NCBI RefSeq assembly: GCF_039534125.1 | Contig: NZ_BAAAUV010000012.1 | Span: 124,001-188,000 of the forward strand | Length of the DNA: 64,000 nt | Reading direction: 5' to 3' | From: Actinocorallia longicatena | Lineage (GTDB): Bacteria > Actinomycetota > Actinomycetes > Streptosporangiales > Streptosporangiaceae | Shown: positions 48,228 through 56,027 of the stretch, piece by piece | Position numbering within the stretch: position 1 is the first letter of the stretch | How the letters are laid out: each line of letters opens with the position of its first letter | The notes under the pieces: generated by a model | What the model was told of the DNA's origin: nothing | Databases searched by the model: none | The model's input: the letters and a program-made list of their open reading frames with translations, nothing else | Made by a program: the position numbers and the translations under genes

Positions 48228-49967
48228 ATGAACGACCCCACCCAGCACCCCCGCCCCACCCGCCGCACCGTCATCGGCACCGCGGGCGCCGCGGCCCTCG
48301 CCACCGCCCTCGGCTGGACCCCCGCCTTCCGCGTCCCCGCCGCCCACGCCGCCGCCCTCCCCACCCCGCCCGCCTTCCCCGCCGGCATCCCCCTCTACCA
48401 GCAGGCCTTCGAGAACTGGTCCGGCGAGATCCACATCGAAGCCGCCTGGACCTGCGCCCCCGCCACCCCCGCCGACATCGTCACCATCGCCAACTGGGCC
48501 CACGCCAACGGCTACCGCGTCCGCGCCCGCGGCATGGGACACAACTGGTCACCCCTCATGACCTCCGACGGCGAGAACGTCGACCACACGATCTTCCTCG
48601 ACACCACCCAGCACCTCACCGCCGTCACCGTCAACACCGGAACACCCCGCACCGTCACCGTCCAGACCGGCTGCCAGATGGACCGCCTCATGCAGATCCT
48701 CGAGGACGACAACCTCGGCTTCATGTCCATCCCCTTCCCCGGCGGCATCACCATCGGCGGCGTCCTGGCCATCAACGCCCACGGCTCCAGCGTCCCCGCC
48801 ACCGGCGAGACCCGCCCCAGCGGCATGACCTACGGCTCCATGAGCAACACCATCCGCTCCCTCACCGCCGTCGTCTGGAACGGCAGCGCCTACACCCTCA
48901 AGACCTTCCAGCGCACCGACCCCCACATCGGCGCCTTCCTGTCCCACCTCGGCCGCGCCCTCATCACCGAGGTCACCCTCCAGGTCGGCACCAACCAGAA
49001 CATCCGCTGCCAGTCCTGGTACTCCACCCAGGTCGGCGACGTCTTCGCACCCCCCGCCAGCGCCGGCTCCAACTCCTTCAGCAAGCTCGTCGACAAATAC
49101 GGCCGCGTCGAAGTCCTCTGGTTCCCCTTCACCACCGTCCCCTGGATCAAGATGTGGTCCGTCGCCCCCAGCAAGCCCCTGCTCTCCAAGAAGGTGACCT
49201 CGCCCTACAACTACACCTTCGTCAACTTCGTCTCCGAAGAACAGTCCGACTTCGTCGCCGACATCGTCAACGGCGACGTCATCGGAACCTCCACCTTCAC
49301 CAACAGCCAGATGGCCGTCGTCGGATCCGGCCTCATCGTCACCGGCACCTGGGACATCTGGGGCAAATCCAAGAACACCTGGCTGTGGGTCGAACGCACC
49401 ACCCTGCGCATCGTCGAAACCGGCTTCGCCGTCATCACCTCACGCGCCAACATCCAGCGCGTCGTCCACGAGTTCTACGTCAAATACCGCGCCACCGTCG
49501 AAGCCTACAAAGCCCAGGGCAAATACCCCATGAACATGCCCTTCGAGATCCGCGTCAACGGCCTCGACCAGCCCGCCGAAGTCGACGGAATCACCGGCGC
49601 CGCCACACCCCTCCTGTCCTCCCTGCGCCCCCGCCCCGACCACCCCGAATGGAACGTCTGCGTCTGGATCGACATGGGCACCATCCCCGGCACCCCCGAA
49701 TCCGACGCCTTCTACAGCGAGATGGAGGCCTGGATCCTCGCCAACTACACCGGCACCTACGCCGGCGTCCGCCCCGAATGGTCCAAAGCCTGGGCCTGCG
49801 CCCCCGGCGGAGCCTGGACCGACACCACCCGCATCACCGGCTACAAGAACGCCATGAACGCCGGACAACCCGCCACCTCCAACTACGACACCGCCCGGAC
49901 CATCCTCAACTCCTACGACCCCGCCCGGACCTTCTCCAGCACCTTCCTCGACACCCTGCTCCCTTAA
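48228..49967 (+). CDS. Secreted cholesterol-oxidase-like FAD oxidoreductase (VAO family)
   Basis: 579 residues from ATG 48228, with CAGGGAAACG upstream. A Tat signal (TRRTVIGTAGAAALATALG, Arg12-Arg13) ends after AHA near 45. The FAD_binding_4 domain includes RARGMGHNWSP, with His105 in the position of the covalent-FAD histidine of type II cholesterol oxidase, and PGGITIGGVLAINAHGSS. The rest fits the cholesterol oxidase substrate-binding domain. It should oxidise 3-beta-hydroxysterols and release hydrogen peroxide outside the cell. Codons end almost always in C, suggesting high expression. Steroid use is inferred from family. Confidence 0.85.
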   Translation: MNDPTQHPRPTRRTVIGTAGAAALATALGWTPAFRVPAAHAAALPTPPAFPAGIPLYQQAFENWSGEIHIEAAWTCAPATPADIVTIANWAHANGYRVRARGMGHNWSPLMTSDGENVDHTIFLDTTQHLTAVTVNTGTPRTVTVQTGCQMDRLMQILEDDNLGFMSIPFPGGITIGGVLAINAHGSSVPATGETRPSGMTYGSMSNTIRSLTAVVWNGSAYTLKTFQRTDPHIGAFLSHLGRALITEVTLQVGTNQNIRCQSWYSTQVGDVFAPPASAGSNSFSKLVDKYGRVEVLWFPFTTVPWIKMWSVAPSKPLLSKKVTSPYNYTFVNFVSEEQSDFVADIVNGDVIGTSTFTNSQMAVVGSGLIVTGTWDIWGKSKNTWLWVERTTLRIVETGFAVITSRANIQRVVHEFYVKYRATVEAYKAQGKYPMNMPFEIRVNGLDQPAEVDGITGAATPLLSSLRPRPDHPEWNVCVWIDMGTIPGTPESDAFYSEMEAWILANYTGTYAGVRPEWSKAWACAPGGAWTDTTRITGYKNAMNAGQPATSNYDTARTILNSYDPARTFSSTFLDTLLP

Positions 49968-49993
49968 GCCGTGTCTTAGAACCCGCCCCGCAC

Positions 49994-50023
49994 GTGCGGG
50001 GGGCCTCGAGCCGCCCCCCGCAC
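49994..50023 (+). terminator. Hairpin terminator after the flavoprotein gene
   Basis: GTGCGGGGGGC (49994-50004) pairs exactly with GCCCCCCGCAC (50013-50023) across CTCGAGCC, about 30 bases after the stop. An overlapping palindrome CCCCGCACGTGCGGGG precedes it. Confidence 0.75.
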
Positions 50024-50081
50024 CCGCGAAAAAACCCCCGAACCCGGTGAACCGGCCGCCCACCCCGCACGTGTCACATGC

Positions 50082-50594
50082 GTGGGACACACCGCCGACG
50101 AACAGCTGCTCCGCAGCCTGTACACCGAACACGGCGGACCCCTGCTCGGATTCGTCCTCCGCCTCACCAGCGGCGACCGCCACCAAGCCGAGGACATCGT
50201 CCAGGAGACCCTCCTGCGCGCCTGGCGCCACCCCGAGATCCACGGCGACCGCCCCCTGCGCCCCTGGCTGTTCACCGTCGCCCGCAACCTCGTCGTCGAC
50301 GCCCACCGCGCCCAGGCCTCCCGCGGCGGACCCCGCGCCCCCCTCGACGACGCCGCCACCATCGCCGGCCACGACGACCTCGACCGCGCCCTCGAATCCT
50401 GGACCGTCGCCCAGGCACTCGCCGACCTCAGCCCCCACCACCGGGCCGTCCTCGTCGAGACCTTCTACCGCGGCCGCTCCGTCGGAGAAGCCGCCGCGGC
50501 CCTCGGCATCCCCGCGGGTACCGTCAAATCCCGCACCTACTACGCACTGCGAGCGCTCCGCCTCGCCCTCGAGGAACGGGGGGTGACACCGTGA
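50082..50594 (+). CDS. ECF sigma factor (SigL/SigK-like)
   Basis: 170 residues from GTG 50082. Region 2 (LYTEHGGPLLGFVLRLTSGDRHQAEDIVQETLLRAWRHP, then LRPWLFTVARNLVVDAHRA) and region 4 (LADLSPHHRAVLVETFYRGRSVGEAAAALGIPAGTVKSRTYYALRALR) are complete. Its stop overlaps the start of a zinc-type anti-sigma gene as GTGA, so the two are made in near-equal amounts. No clear ribosome-binding site precedes the GTG. Confidence 0.93.
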   Translation: MGHTADEQLLRSLYTEHGGPLLGFVLRLTSGDRHQAEDIVQETLLRAWRHPEIHGDRPLRPWLFTVARNLVVDAHRAQASRGGPRAPLDDAATIAGHDDLDRALESWTVAQALADLSPHHRAVLVETFYRGRSVGEAAAALGIPAGTVKSRTYYALRALRLALEERGVTP

Positions 50595-51313
50595 CCACCA
50601 CGGGACCCGCCTGCCAGGACGCCCGCCTGTCGCTCGGCGTCTACGTGCTCGGCGCCATCGACCCCGGCGAACGCACCGCCCTGGAAACACATCTGTCGGG
50701 CTGCGCCCTGTGCCGCGACGAACTCGCCGCCCTCGCCGCACTGCCCGCCCTTCTGGGACGCGTCAGCGAACCCCAGGTCGTCGAGGTCTCACGGCCCGGC
50801 GACGACGAACTCCTCACCGCGCTGCTGGCCCGGGCCGAGGCCGAGCTTCCCCGCCGCCGCGCCCGTCGCCGGGTCCTCGTCCCCCTCACCCTGGCCGCCG
50901 CCGTCCTCGTCCTGGTGGCGGGCACCGTGTTCGGATTCATGCTCCGCGGCCCCGGCACCACCACGACGATCGTCCAGCCGCGGCCCACCGGCCCCGCCGC
51001 GACCACCAGCAGGCCGGGCGCCGAGCAGATCATCGCCGAGAACCCCCGCTCGAAGGTGCGGGCCGAGATCGGGCTGTGGCCGCGCAAGGGCGGCACGTCG
51101 ATGAGCATCCACCTCACCGGCGTCAAGCCCGGCACCCGCTGCCACCTGATCGCCGTCAGCAGCGACGGCAGCCGCGACACCGCGGCGGGCTGGCAGATCG
51201 AGGTCGAAGGATATGGGGACTACCGGGGCTCCACCATGATCCTCCGACCCGATCTGGACCGCCTCGAGGTCGTGACCACCGACGGAAGGACCCTCATCAC
51301 GATCCCCACCTGA
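50591..51313 (+). CDS. Membrane anti-sigma factor with zinc-binding domain
   Basis: 240 residues from GTG 50591. The ZAS motif ETHLSGCALCRDEL gives His34, Cys38 and Cys41, which bind zinc and hold the sigma factor. A membrane helix (about 98-118) precedes an extracellular domain (SMSIHLTGVKPGTRCHLIAVSSDGSR to ITIPT). Its fold resembles RskA-type sensors. It overlaps the ECF sigma gene by 4 bases. A redox or surface signal is likely (inference). Confidence 0.92.
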   Translation: MTTTGPACQDARLSLGVYVLGAIDPGERTALETHLSGCALCRDELAALAALPALLGRVSEPQVVEVSRPGDDELLTALLARAEAELPRRRARRRVLVPLTLAAAVLVLVAGTVFGFMLRGPGTTTTIVQPRPTGPAATTSRPGAEQIIAENPRSKVRAEIGLWPRKGGTSMSIHLTGVKPGTRCHLIAVSSDGSRDTAAGWQIEVEGYGDYRGSTMILRPDLDRLEVVTTDGRTLITIPT

Positions 51314-51357
51314 GACACGATCCCCCATCGACGGCGCCTCGAAGGGGGGCGAATCTA

Positions 51358-51385
51358 ACCGAACAGAATCCAACTTCTGTTCGGT
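51358..51385. terminator. Bidirectional hairpin between convergent genes
   Basis: ACCGAACAGAA (51358-51368) pairs exactly with TTCTGTTCGGT (51375-51385) across TCCAAC. Its low GC is unusual here. Confidence 0.6.
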
Positions 51386-51402
51386 ATCGACACGTTTGCG
51401 GC

Positions 51403-52647
51403 TTATGTACGGACGGGGCGGCGGCGCTCGAAGGTGAAGGTGGCGCCGGTGCTGAAGCGGGCCAGGCCGACCTCCGGGGCCTCGGGCAGCGGCTCCGCGG
51501 ACGGGTCCAGGACGATCTCGAAGGCGCGCCACTCCCCCTCGGCGGGGTCGACGGGGTGGACGCGGGCGTAGGGGGCGGCCGGGCGGACCAGGGAGGCCAG
51601 GCCGTCGGGGGCGTCGGCGAGGGGGGCCAGCCAGGTGAGGCCGTCCGGCTCGGCCGTCAGCGGGCAGTCGGCGATCGCCAGGCGCAGGCCGCCGGAGGCC
51701 GTCGCCGTCACCCCGACGTCCAGATAGCCAGCGGGCGCCAGCATCGGGTGCACCGCCAGCAGGGCCGCCACGCCCTCCGCTCCCCCGCCCAGCGGCAGGG
51801 CGCGGCACAGCCGCTCGGAGGTGATGCCGGCCAGGCCCGCCAGCATCCGCGGCATGATCGCGTAGGCGCGGTCGGCGCCGAAGCGGTCGATGACCGACAG
51901 CAGGAAGCCGCGGTAGAGCAGGTGGGACTGCAGGGCGATCTCGGCGAGGGCCGAGCGCAGGGCCTGGTGGGAGAGGTCCTCGAACTGGAAGTCGGGGTCG
52001 AAGGGGCCGGAGTAGTCGTCCCAGCCGCCGGGTTCGGCCGGTGCGGGCGGTGGGGCGGGCAGGGTGATCGTCGCGGCGTTGGAGGCGGCGACGGAGGACT
52101 CGTTGGGGTGGGGGGCGACGGGTGCGCCGTCGGCGACCACGACGGTCCAGGCGCAGTGCGGGAGGCGTCCGGCGGGGACGCGGGGCGGCCGGTGGACGGG
52201 CCTGACCTGGGCGAGGGGGTTCACCGAGCCGGCGGTGGCGTCGAAGGTGGGGTCCTCGATGGTGTGGCACATGCCGTGGACGAAGTCCTCGCCGAGGGGT
52301 TCGACGTCCAGGAGGGCGCCGCAGGAGGCGAGGAAGAACTCGCCATGGCCGGCGTCGGTGAGGCGGTAGCGGAAGTCGAGGAACTGGTGGGGGGCGCCGA
52401 TGTCGAGCTGCATGCCCTTGAAGATCACGGAGACGTCGTCGCCGCTGAAGTTGAGGGCGGTGCGGGCGCGGCGGGAGTAGACGGGGCTGACGGCGGACCA
52501 GGTGTCGATGGCGACCTCCTGCATGGTCTCCCGGTCGCAGGTCTCGAGCAGGAGCGGCATGCCGATGCGGTCCTGGAGGTGGCCGTGCAGGAGCCATTCG
52601 CGGGCGAGGGCGGCGAGGGTGGCGCGGTCGAGCTGGTCCGGTTCCAT
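51403..52647 (-). CDS. Conserved actinobacterial protein of unknown function
   Basis: 414 residues from ATG 52647; TTG 52656 in frame is an alternative. The N-terminal half has a strongly patterned block: FSGDDVSVIFKGMQLDIGAPHQFLDFRYRLTD, GEFFLASCGALLDVEPLGED, then VHGMCHTIEDPTFDAT and RPVHRPPR. Related proteins of similar length are known from mycobacteria only as hypothetical. Several His, Asp and Cys residues in the block could bind metal. It has no signal or membrane helix. A perfect CTGGACA-GG-TGTCCAG operator lies 13 bases upstream of the start, so it is probably under TetR-type control. Confidence 0.65.
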   Translation of the reverse strand: MEPDQLDRATLAALAREWLLHGHLQDRIGMPLLLETCDRETMQEVAIDTWSAVSPVYSRRARTALNFSGDDVSVIFKGMQLDIGAPHQFLDFRYRLTDAGHGEFFLASCGALLDVEPLGEDFVHGMCHTIEDPTFDATAGSVNPLAQVRPVHRPPRVPAGRLPHCAWTVVVADGAPVAPHPNESSVAASNAATITLPAPPPAPAEPGGWDDYSGPFDPDFQFEDLSHQALRSALAEIALQSHLLYRGFLLSVIDRFGADRAYAIMPRMLAGLAGITSERLCRALPLGGGAEGVAALLAVHPMLAPAGYLDVGVTATASGGLRLAIADCPLTAEPDGLTWLAPLADAPDGLASLVRPAAPYARVHPVDPAEGEWRAFEIVLDPSAEPLPEAPEVGLARFSTGATFTFERRRPVRT

Positions 52648-52660
52648 ATCCGGCAATCTG

Positions 52661-52676
52661 CTGGACAGGTGTCCAG
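52661..52676. promoter_or_regulatory. Perfect TetR-type operator
   Basis: CTGGACAGGTGTCCAG has exact 7-base arms around GG. It lies 13 bases upstream of the start at 52647, over the likely promoter. Confidence 0.65.
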
Positions 52677-52829
52677 TTCGTCAAGGGGGGCGGGGTCGCG
52701 ATTGCGTGGAGGGGGCGGCTGAGCTCGTGTTCGACCATGGTGACGTTTCAGTAAACTTGCGGCCGTTCGGCCGGTATTTCCGCACCGGCCTCTTGTTCTT
52801 CACGGCGGGAGAGGCCAGGATTCCGGCCC

Positions 52830-55800
52830 ATGATCGGGGGAAAACTGGTGGTCCGGCGTGCTCTTAACGAGAAAATGCTCGTTCTGGCGGCCTCGCTGAC
52901 GGTGTTGTTCGCGCTGGTGATGCTCGCGACGCTGACCGCCTACACCTCGACCGTCACCCGGGAGGGCCTCGCCCGGACGCTCGGCTCCGCCTCCTTCGAC
53001 CAGGTCGGCACCCGGATCGGCAAGCAGGTCGGGCCGGGCGGGTTCGCCGGCGACCAGGCCTTTCTGGAGCAGCGGCTGAGGGCCGCCTACCGGGACGTGC
53101 CCCTGGAGATCGGGGCCTCCGCGCGAGGCGAGTCGTTCTCGCTGCCGGGCCAGGAGAAGCTGTCGCATCCCGAGCTGACGACGTTCGCGATGTTCTCCGG
53201 GATCGACCGGCACGCCTCCCTCGCCGAGGGCGCCTGGCCGGTGGAGTCGGCCGGCGGGCCGGTGCAGGCGGTGCTTCCGGTTCCGGCGGCGCGGCTGATG
53301 AAAGCGGAGGTCGGCGACACGCTGCGGGTGGTCAACCGGCTGGACCACTCCCCCGTGTCGGTGACGGTCGTGGGGCTGTTCACCGTGGGGTCGGCCGATG
53401 ATCCGTTCTGGTCGCGGGAGCGGCTGGCGGTCGAGGGCGTGGAGCGGCTGGACTACACCACGATCGGGCCGCTGGTGGTGGATCCGGCGACGTTCGGGCG
53501 GCTGTTCAGCCCGCGCGGGGTGCAGGCGCGGTGGACGGTGCTGCCGTCGGCGGAGAATCTGGACGCCTCGGGCCTGCACGCGCTGGCGGGGCGGCTGGAC
53601 CGGCTGGCGGAGGAGCTGCGGGGACGGGAGTACTCGTCGGTGTCGGGGCTGGCCGCCGAGCTGCGTCAGCTGGACACGGCTTTGCTGGTGACGCGGTCGA
53701 CGATGCTGGTCCCGGTGCTTCAGTTGATCGTTCTGGCGGGGTACGCGCTGCTGCTGGTGGCGCGGTTGATCTCCGAGCAGCGGCGGGCGGAGGTGTCGCT
53801 GCTGCGGGCGCGGGGGGCGTCATTGCGGCAGGTGGCGGGGCTGGCGCTGGGTGAGGGGCTGGTGCTGGCGGTGCCGGGGCTGGTGGCGGCTCCGCTGCTG
53901 GCGCCGTGGCTGCTGCGGCTGGCGGCGGCCTCTCCCGCGCTGGGGGCGACGGGGCTGGAGCTGCGGGATCCGCCGGCGGTCTCGACGTGGGTGGTGACGG
54001 CGGTGGCGGCGCTGGCGTGCGCGGTGGCGCTGGCGGTGCCGACGGTGCGGTCGGCGAAGGGGACTTATGTGGCGTCCCAGGCGGGGCGGGGGCGGGGTGA
54101 GGCGCGGGGTCCGCTGCAGAAGGCGGGGGCGGATCTGGCGTTGCTGGTGGTGGCGGGGCTCGGGGTGTGGCAGCTGACGCGGTACGGGTCGACGGTGACG
54201 TCGTCGGGTGGCGGGCTGGGTGTGGATCCGGTGATCGTGGCGGGTCCTGCGCTGGCGCTGCTGGCGGGCGGGGTGCTGGTCCTGCGGTTGGTTCCGGCGG
54301 TGTCGGGGCTGGCGGAGCGGGTGGCGGCGGGTGGGCGGGGGCTGGCTCCCGCGCTGGGCGCGCGGCAGATCAGCCGGCGTCCGCTGCGGTATGCGGGGCC
54401 CGCTCTGCTGCTGGTGATGGCGGTGGCGGTCGGGATCTTGTCGGTGACGACGTCGGGGACCTGGCGGGCTTCGCAGCGGGCGCAGGCCGATTTCCAGGCG
54501 GGCGCCGATGTGCGGGTGGCGGCTCCGGTGAGCCCGGCGCTGCCTTCGGTGCTGGGTCAGGGCGGGGTGCTGGCGTCTTCTGGCGCGTCGGGGGTGGGGG
54601 CGGTGTCGCGGACGCAGATCCGGATCGGGGACGCCGGCGCGGCGTTCCTGGCGGTGGACGCGGTGGCGCTGGGGAAGATCGTGGTCGGTGAGGCCGGGGC
54701 GGGCCGGGCGCTGACGGGTCCGGCGGCGGGCCGTCCGGCGGTGGCCGGGGCGTTGCCGGGGACGCCGCGGTGGGTGGAGTTCACGGTGGTGGCCTCGGGC
54801 GCGTCGGCGTTCTGGGTGCGGGAGGTGCCGGAGCATTTCCCGTTGTCGGTGACGCTGGTGGACGGGGCGGGGCTGGTGCACGTCGCGGAGGTCGGGTCGG
54901 TTCCCGCGGACGGGCGGCGGCGGACGGTGCGGGTGGATCTGGCGGCGCTGGCCGGTCCGGGCGGGCGGCCGACCTATCCCTACAGTGTGCGGTCGTTCGG
55001 CTATTCCTTCCCCGAGGAGGTGATTGACTCCTCTGCGATGGAGCTGCGGGTGGAGAGGGTCGTGGCCGACGGGCGGGAGGCTCGGCTGGAGGAGGCGTCA
55101 CGGTGGCGGGCGCTGTTCTCGGGTGAGCTGAACAAGGGCCGGGAGTCGGTGGCGGTGTCGGGGGGCGGGCTGGTGCTGAGGGTCCCGTTCGGGGATCGTC
55201 CGACGGAGGCGCCGGGCCGGTTCCGGCCTCCCGCGGTGGCGCGTGCGGTCCTGCCGGGGCCGTCGGAGCCGCTGGCGGGTGTGATCACCGTGCCGCTGGC
55301 CGAGCGCAAGGGCCTCAAGGCCGGGGACACGGTGGCGTTGTCGGTGGCGGGGACCGAGGTGAAGATGAAGGTGGCGGCGGTGGTGCGGGCGTTCCCGGCG
55401 ACGGCGCCGGGCGAGCCCGCGGTGCTGGTCGATCTGGCGTCGCTGAACGAGCGGGCGGTGACGGCCGGGGTCGGGGCGATGGCGCCGTCGGAGTGGTGGA
55501 TGTCGGGTCGGGTGCGGGTGGCGGAGCTTTCGGGGTGGGGTGAGGTGCACGACCGGCTGGCGTTGCGGCGGGAGTACCGGGACTCGCCGCTCGGGGCGGC
55601 GTTGCAGGGGGCGTTGTTCCTGGGGTTCCTGGCGGCGCTGGCGTTCGCGGTGATCGGTTTCGCGATCAACGCGACGGTGTCGGCGCGGGAGCGGACCACG
55701 GAGTTCGCGGTGCTGCGGGCCCTGGGGGCCTCGCATCGGCAGGTGTTCGGGATGCTGGCGGTCGAGCAGGCGGTGCTGGTGCTGCTGGGTCTGGCGGGCG

Positions 55801-56027
55801 GTCTGGGCCTCGGGCTGGGGGTGGCGGCGCTGGCGGTGCCGCATCTGGTGCTGACGGTGCGGGCGACGGTCCCTTATCCGCAGGTCGATCTGGTCGTGGC
55901 GTGGGGGCCGGTGCTGGCGCTGCTGGGCGGGACGCTGGCGGTGCTGGCGTTGGTGCTGACGGCGCTGGTGGCGCGGTTGCGGCGGGCCGGATCGGGTGCG
56001 CTGACCCGGATGGGAGCGGACGCGTGA
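52830..56027 (+). CDS. ABC exporter permease with two FtsX domains (first permease)
   Basis: 1065 residues. One helix (about 15-37) is followed by a periplasm-like MacB/FtsX core domain. A cluster of helices with the first FtsX domain spans about 290-400; a second extracellular domain and a second FtsX domain (ALQGALFLGFLAALAFAVIGFAI to the end) follow. VSLLRARGASLRQVAGLALGEGL is the cytoplasmic coupling helix. This long type pumps peptides or lipoproteins, or works as a mechanotransmission machine, powered by MacB-like ATPases. Its stop overlaps the next permease start as GTGA. Confidence 0.88.
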   Translation: MIGGKLVVRRALNEKMLVLAASLTVLFALVMLATLTAYTSTVTREGLARTLGSASFDQVGTRIGKQVGPGGFAGDQAFLEQRLRAAYRDVPLEIGASARGESFSLPGQEKLSHPELTTFAMFSGIDRHASLAEGAWPVESAGGPVQAVLPVPAARLMKAEVGDTLRVVNRLDHSPVSVTVVGLFTVGSADDPFWSRERLAVEGVERLDYTTIGPLVVDPATFGRLFSPRGVQARWTVLPSAENLDASGLHALAGRLDRLAEELRGREYSSVSGLAAELRQLDTALLVTRSTMLVPVLQLIVLAGYALLLVARLISEQRRAEVSLLRARGASLRQVAGLALGEGLVLAVPGLVAAPLLAPWLLRLAAASPALGATGLELRDPPAVSTWVVTAVAALACAVALAVPTVRSAKGTYVASQAGRGRGEARGPLQKAGADLALLVVAGLGVWQLTRYGSTVTSSGGGLGVDPVIVAGPALALLAGGVLVLRLVPAVSGLAERVAAGGRGLAPALGARQISRRPLRYAGPALLLVMAVAVGILSVTTSGTWRASQRAQADFQAGADVRVAAPVSPALPSVLGQGGVLASSGASGVGAVSRTQIRIGDAGAAFLAVDAVALGKIVVGEAGAGRALTGPAAGRPAVAGALPGTPRWVEFTVVASGASAFWVREVPEHFPLSVTLVDGAGLVHVAEVGSVPADGRRRTVRVDLAALAGPGGRPTYPYSVRSFGYSFPEEVIDSSAMELRVERVVADGREARLEEASRWRALFSGELNKGRESVAVSGGGLVLRVPFGDRPTEAPGRFRPPAVARAVLPGPSEPLAGVITVPLAERKGLKAGDTVALSVAGTEVKMKVAAVVRAFPATAPGEPAVLVDLASLNERAVTAGVGAMAPSEWWMSGRVRVAELSGWGEVHDRLALRREYRDSPLGAALQGALFLGFLAALAFAVIGFAINATVSARERTTEFAVLRALGASHRQVFGMLAVEQAVLVLLGLAGGLGLGLGVAALAVPHLVLTVRATVPYPQVDLVVAWGPVLALLGGTLAVLALVLTALVARLRRAGSGALTRMGADA

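Noticed and set aside
50078..51313. Longer frame upstream of the anti-sigma gene
   Set aside because: The first 170 codons are an out-of-frame shadow of the ECF sigma gene, and the GTGA overlap sets the true start at 50591.
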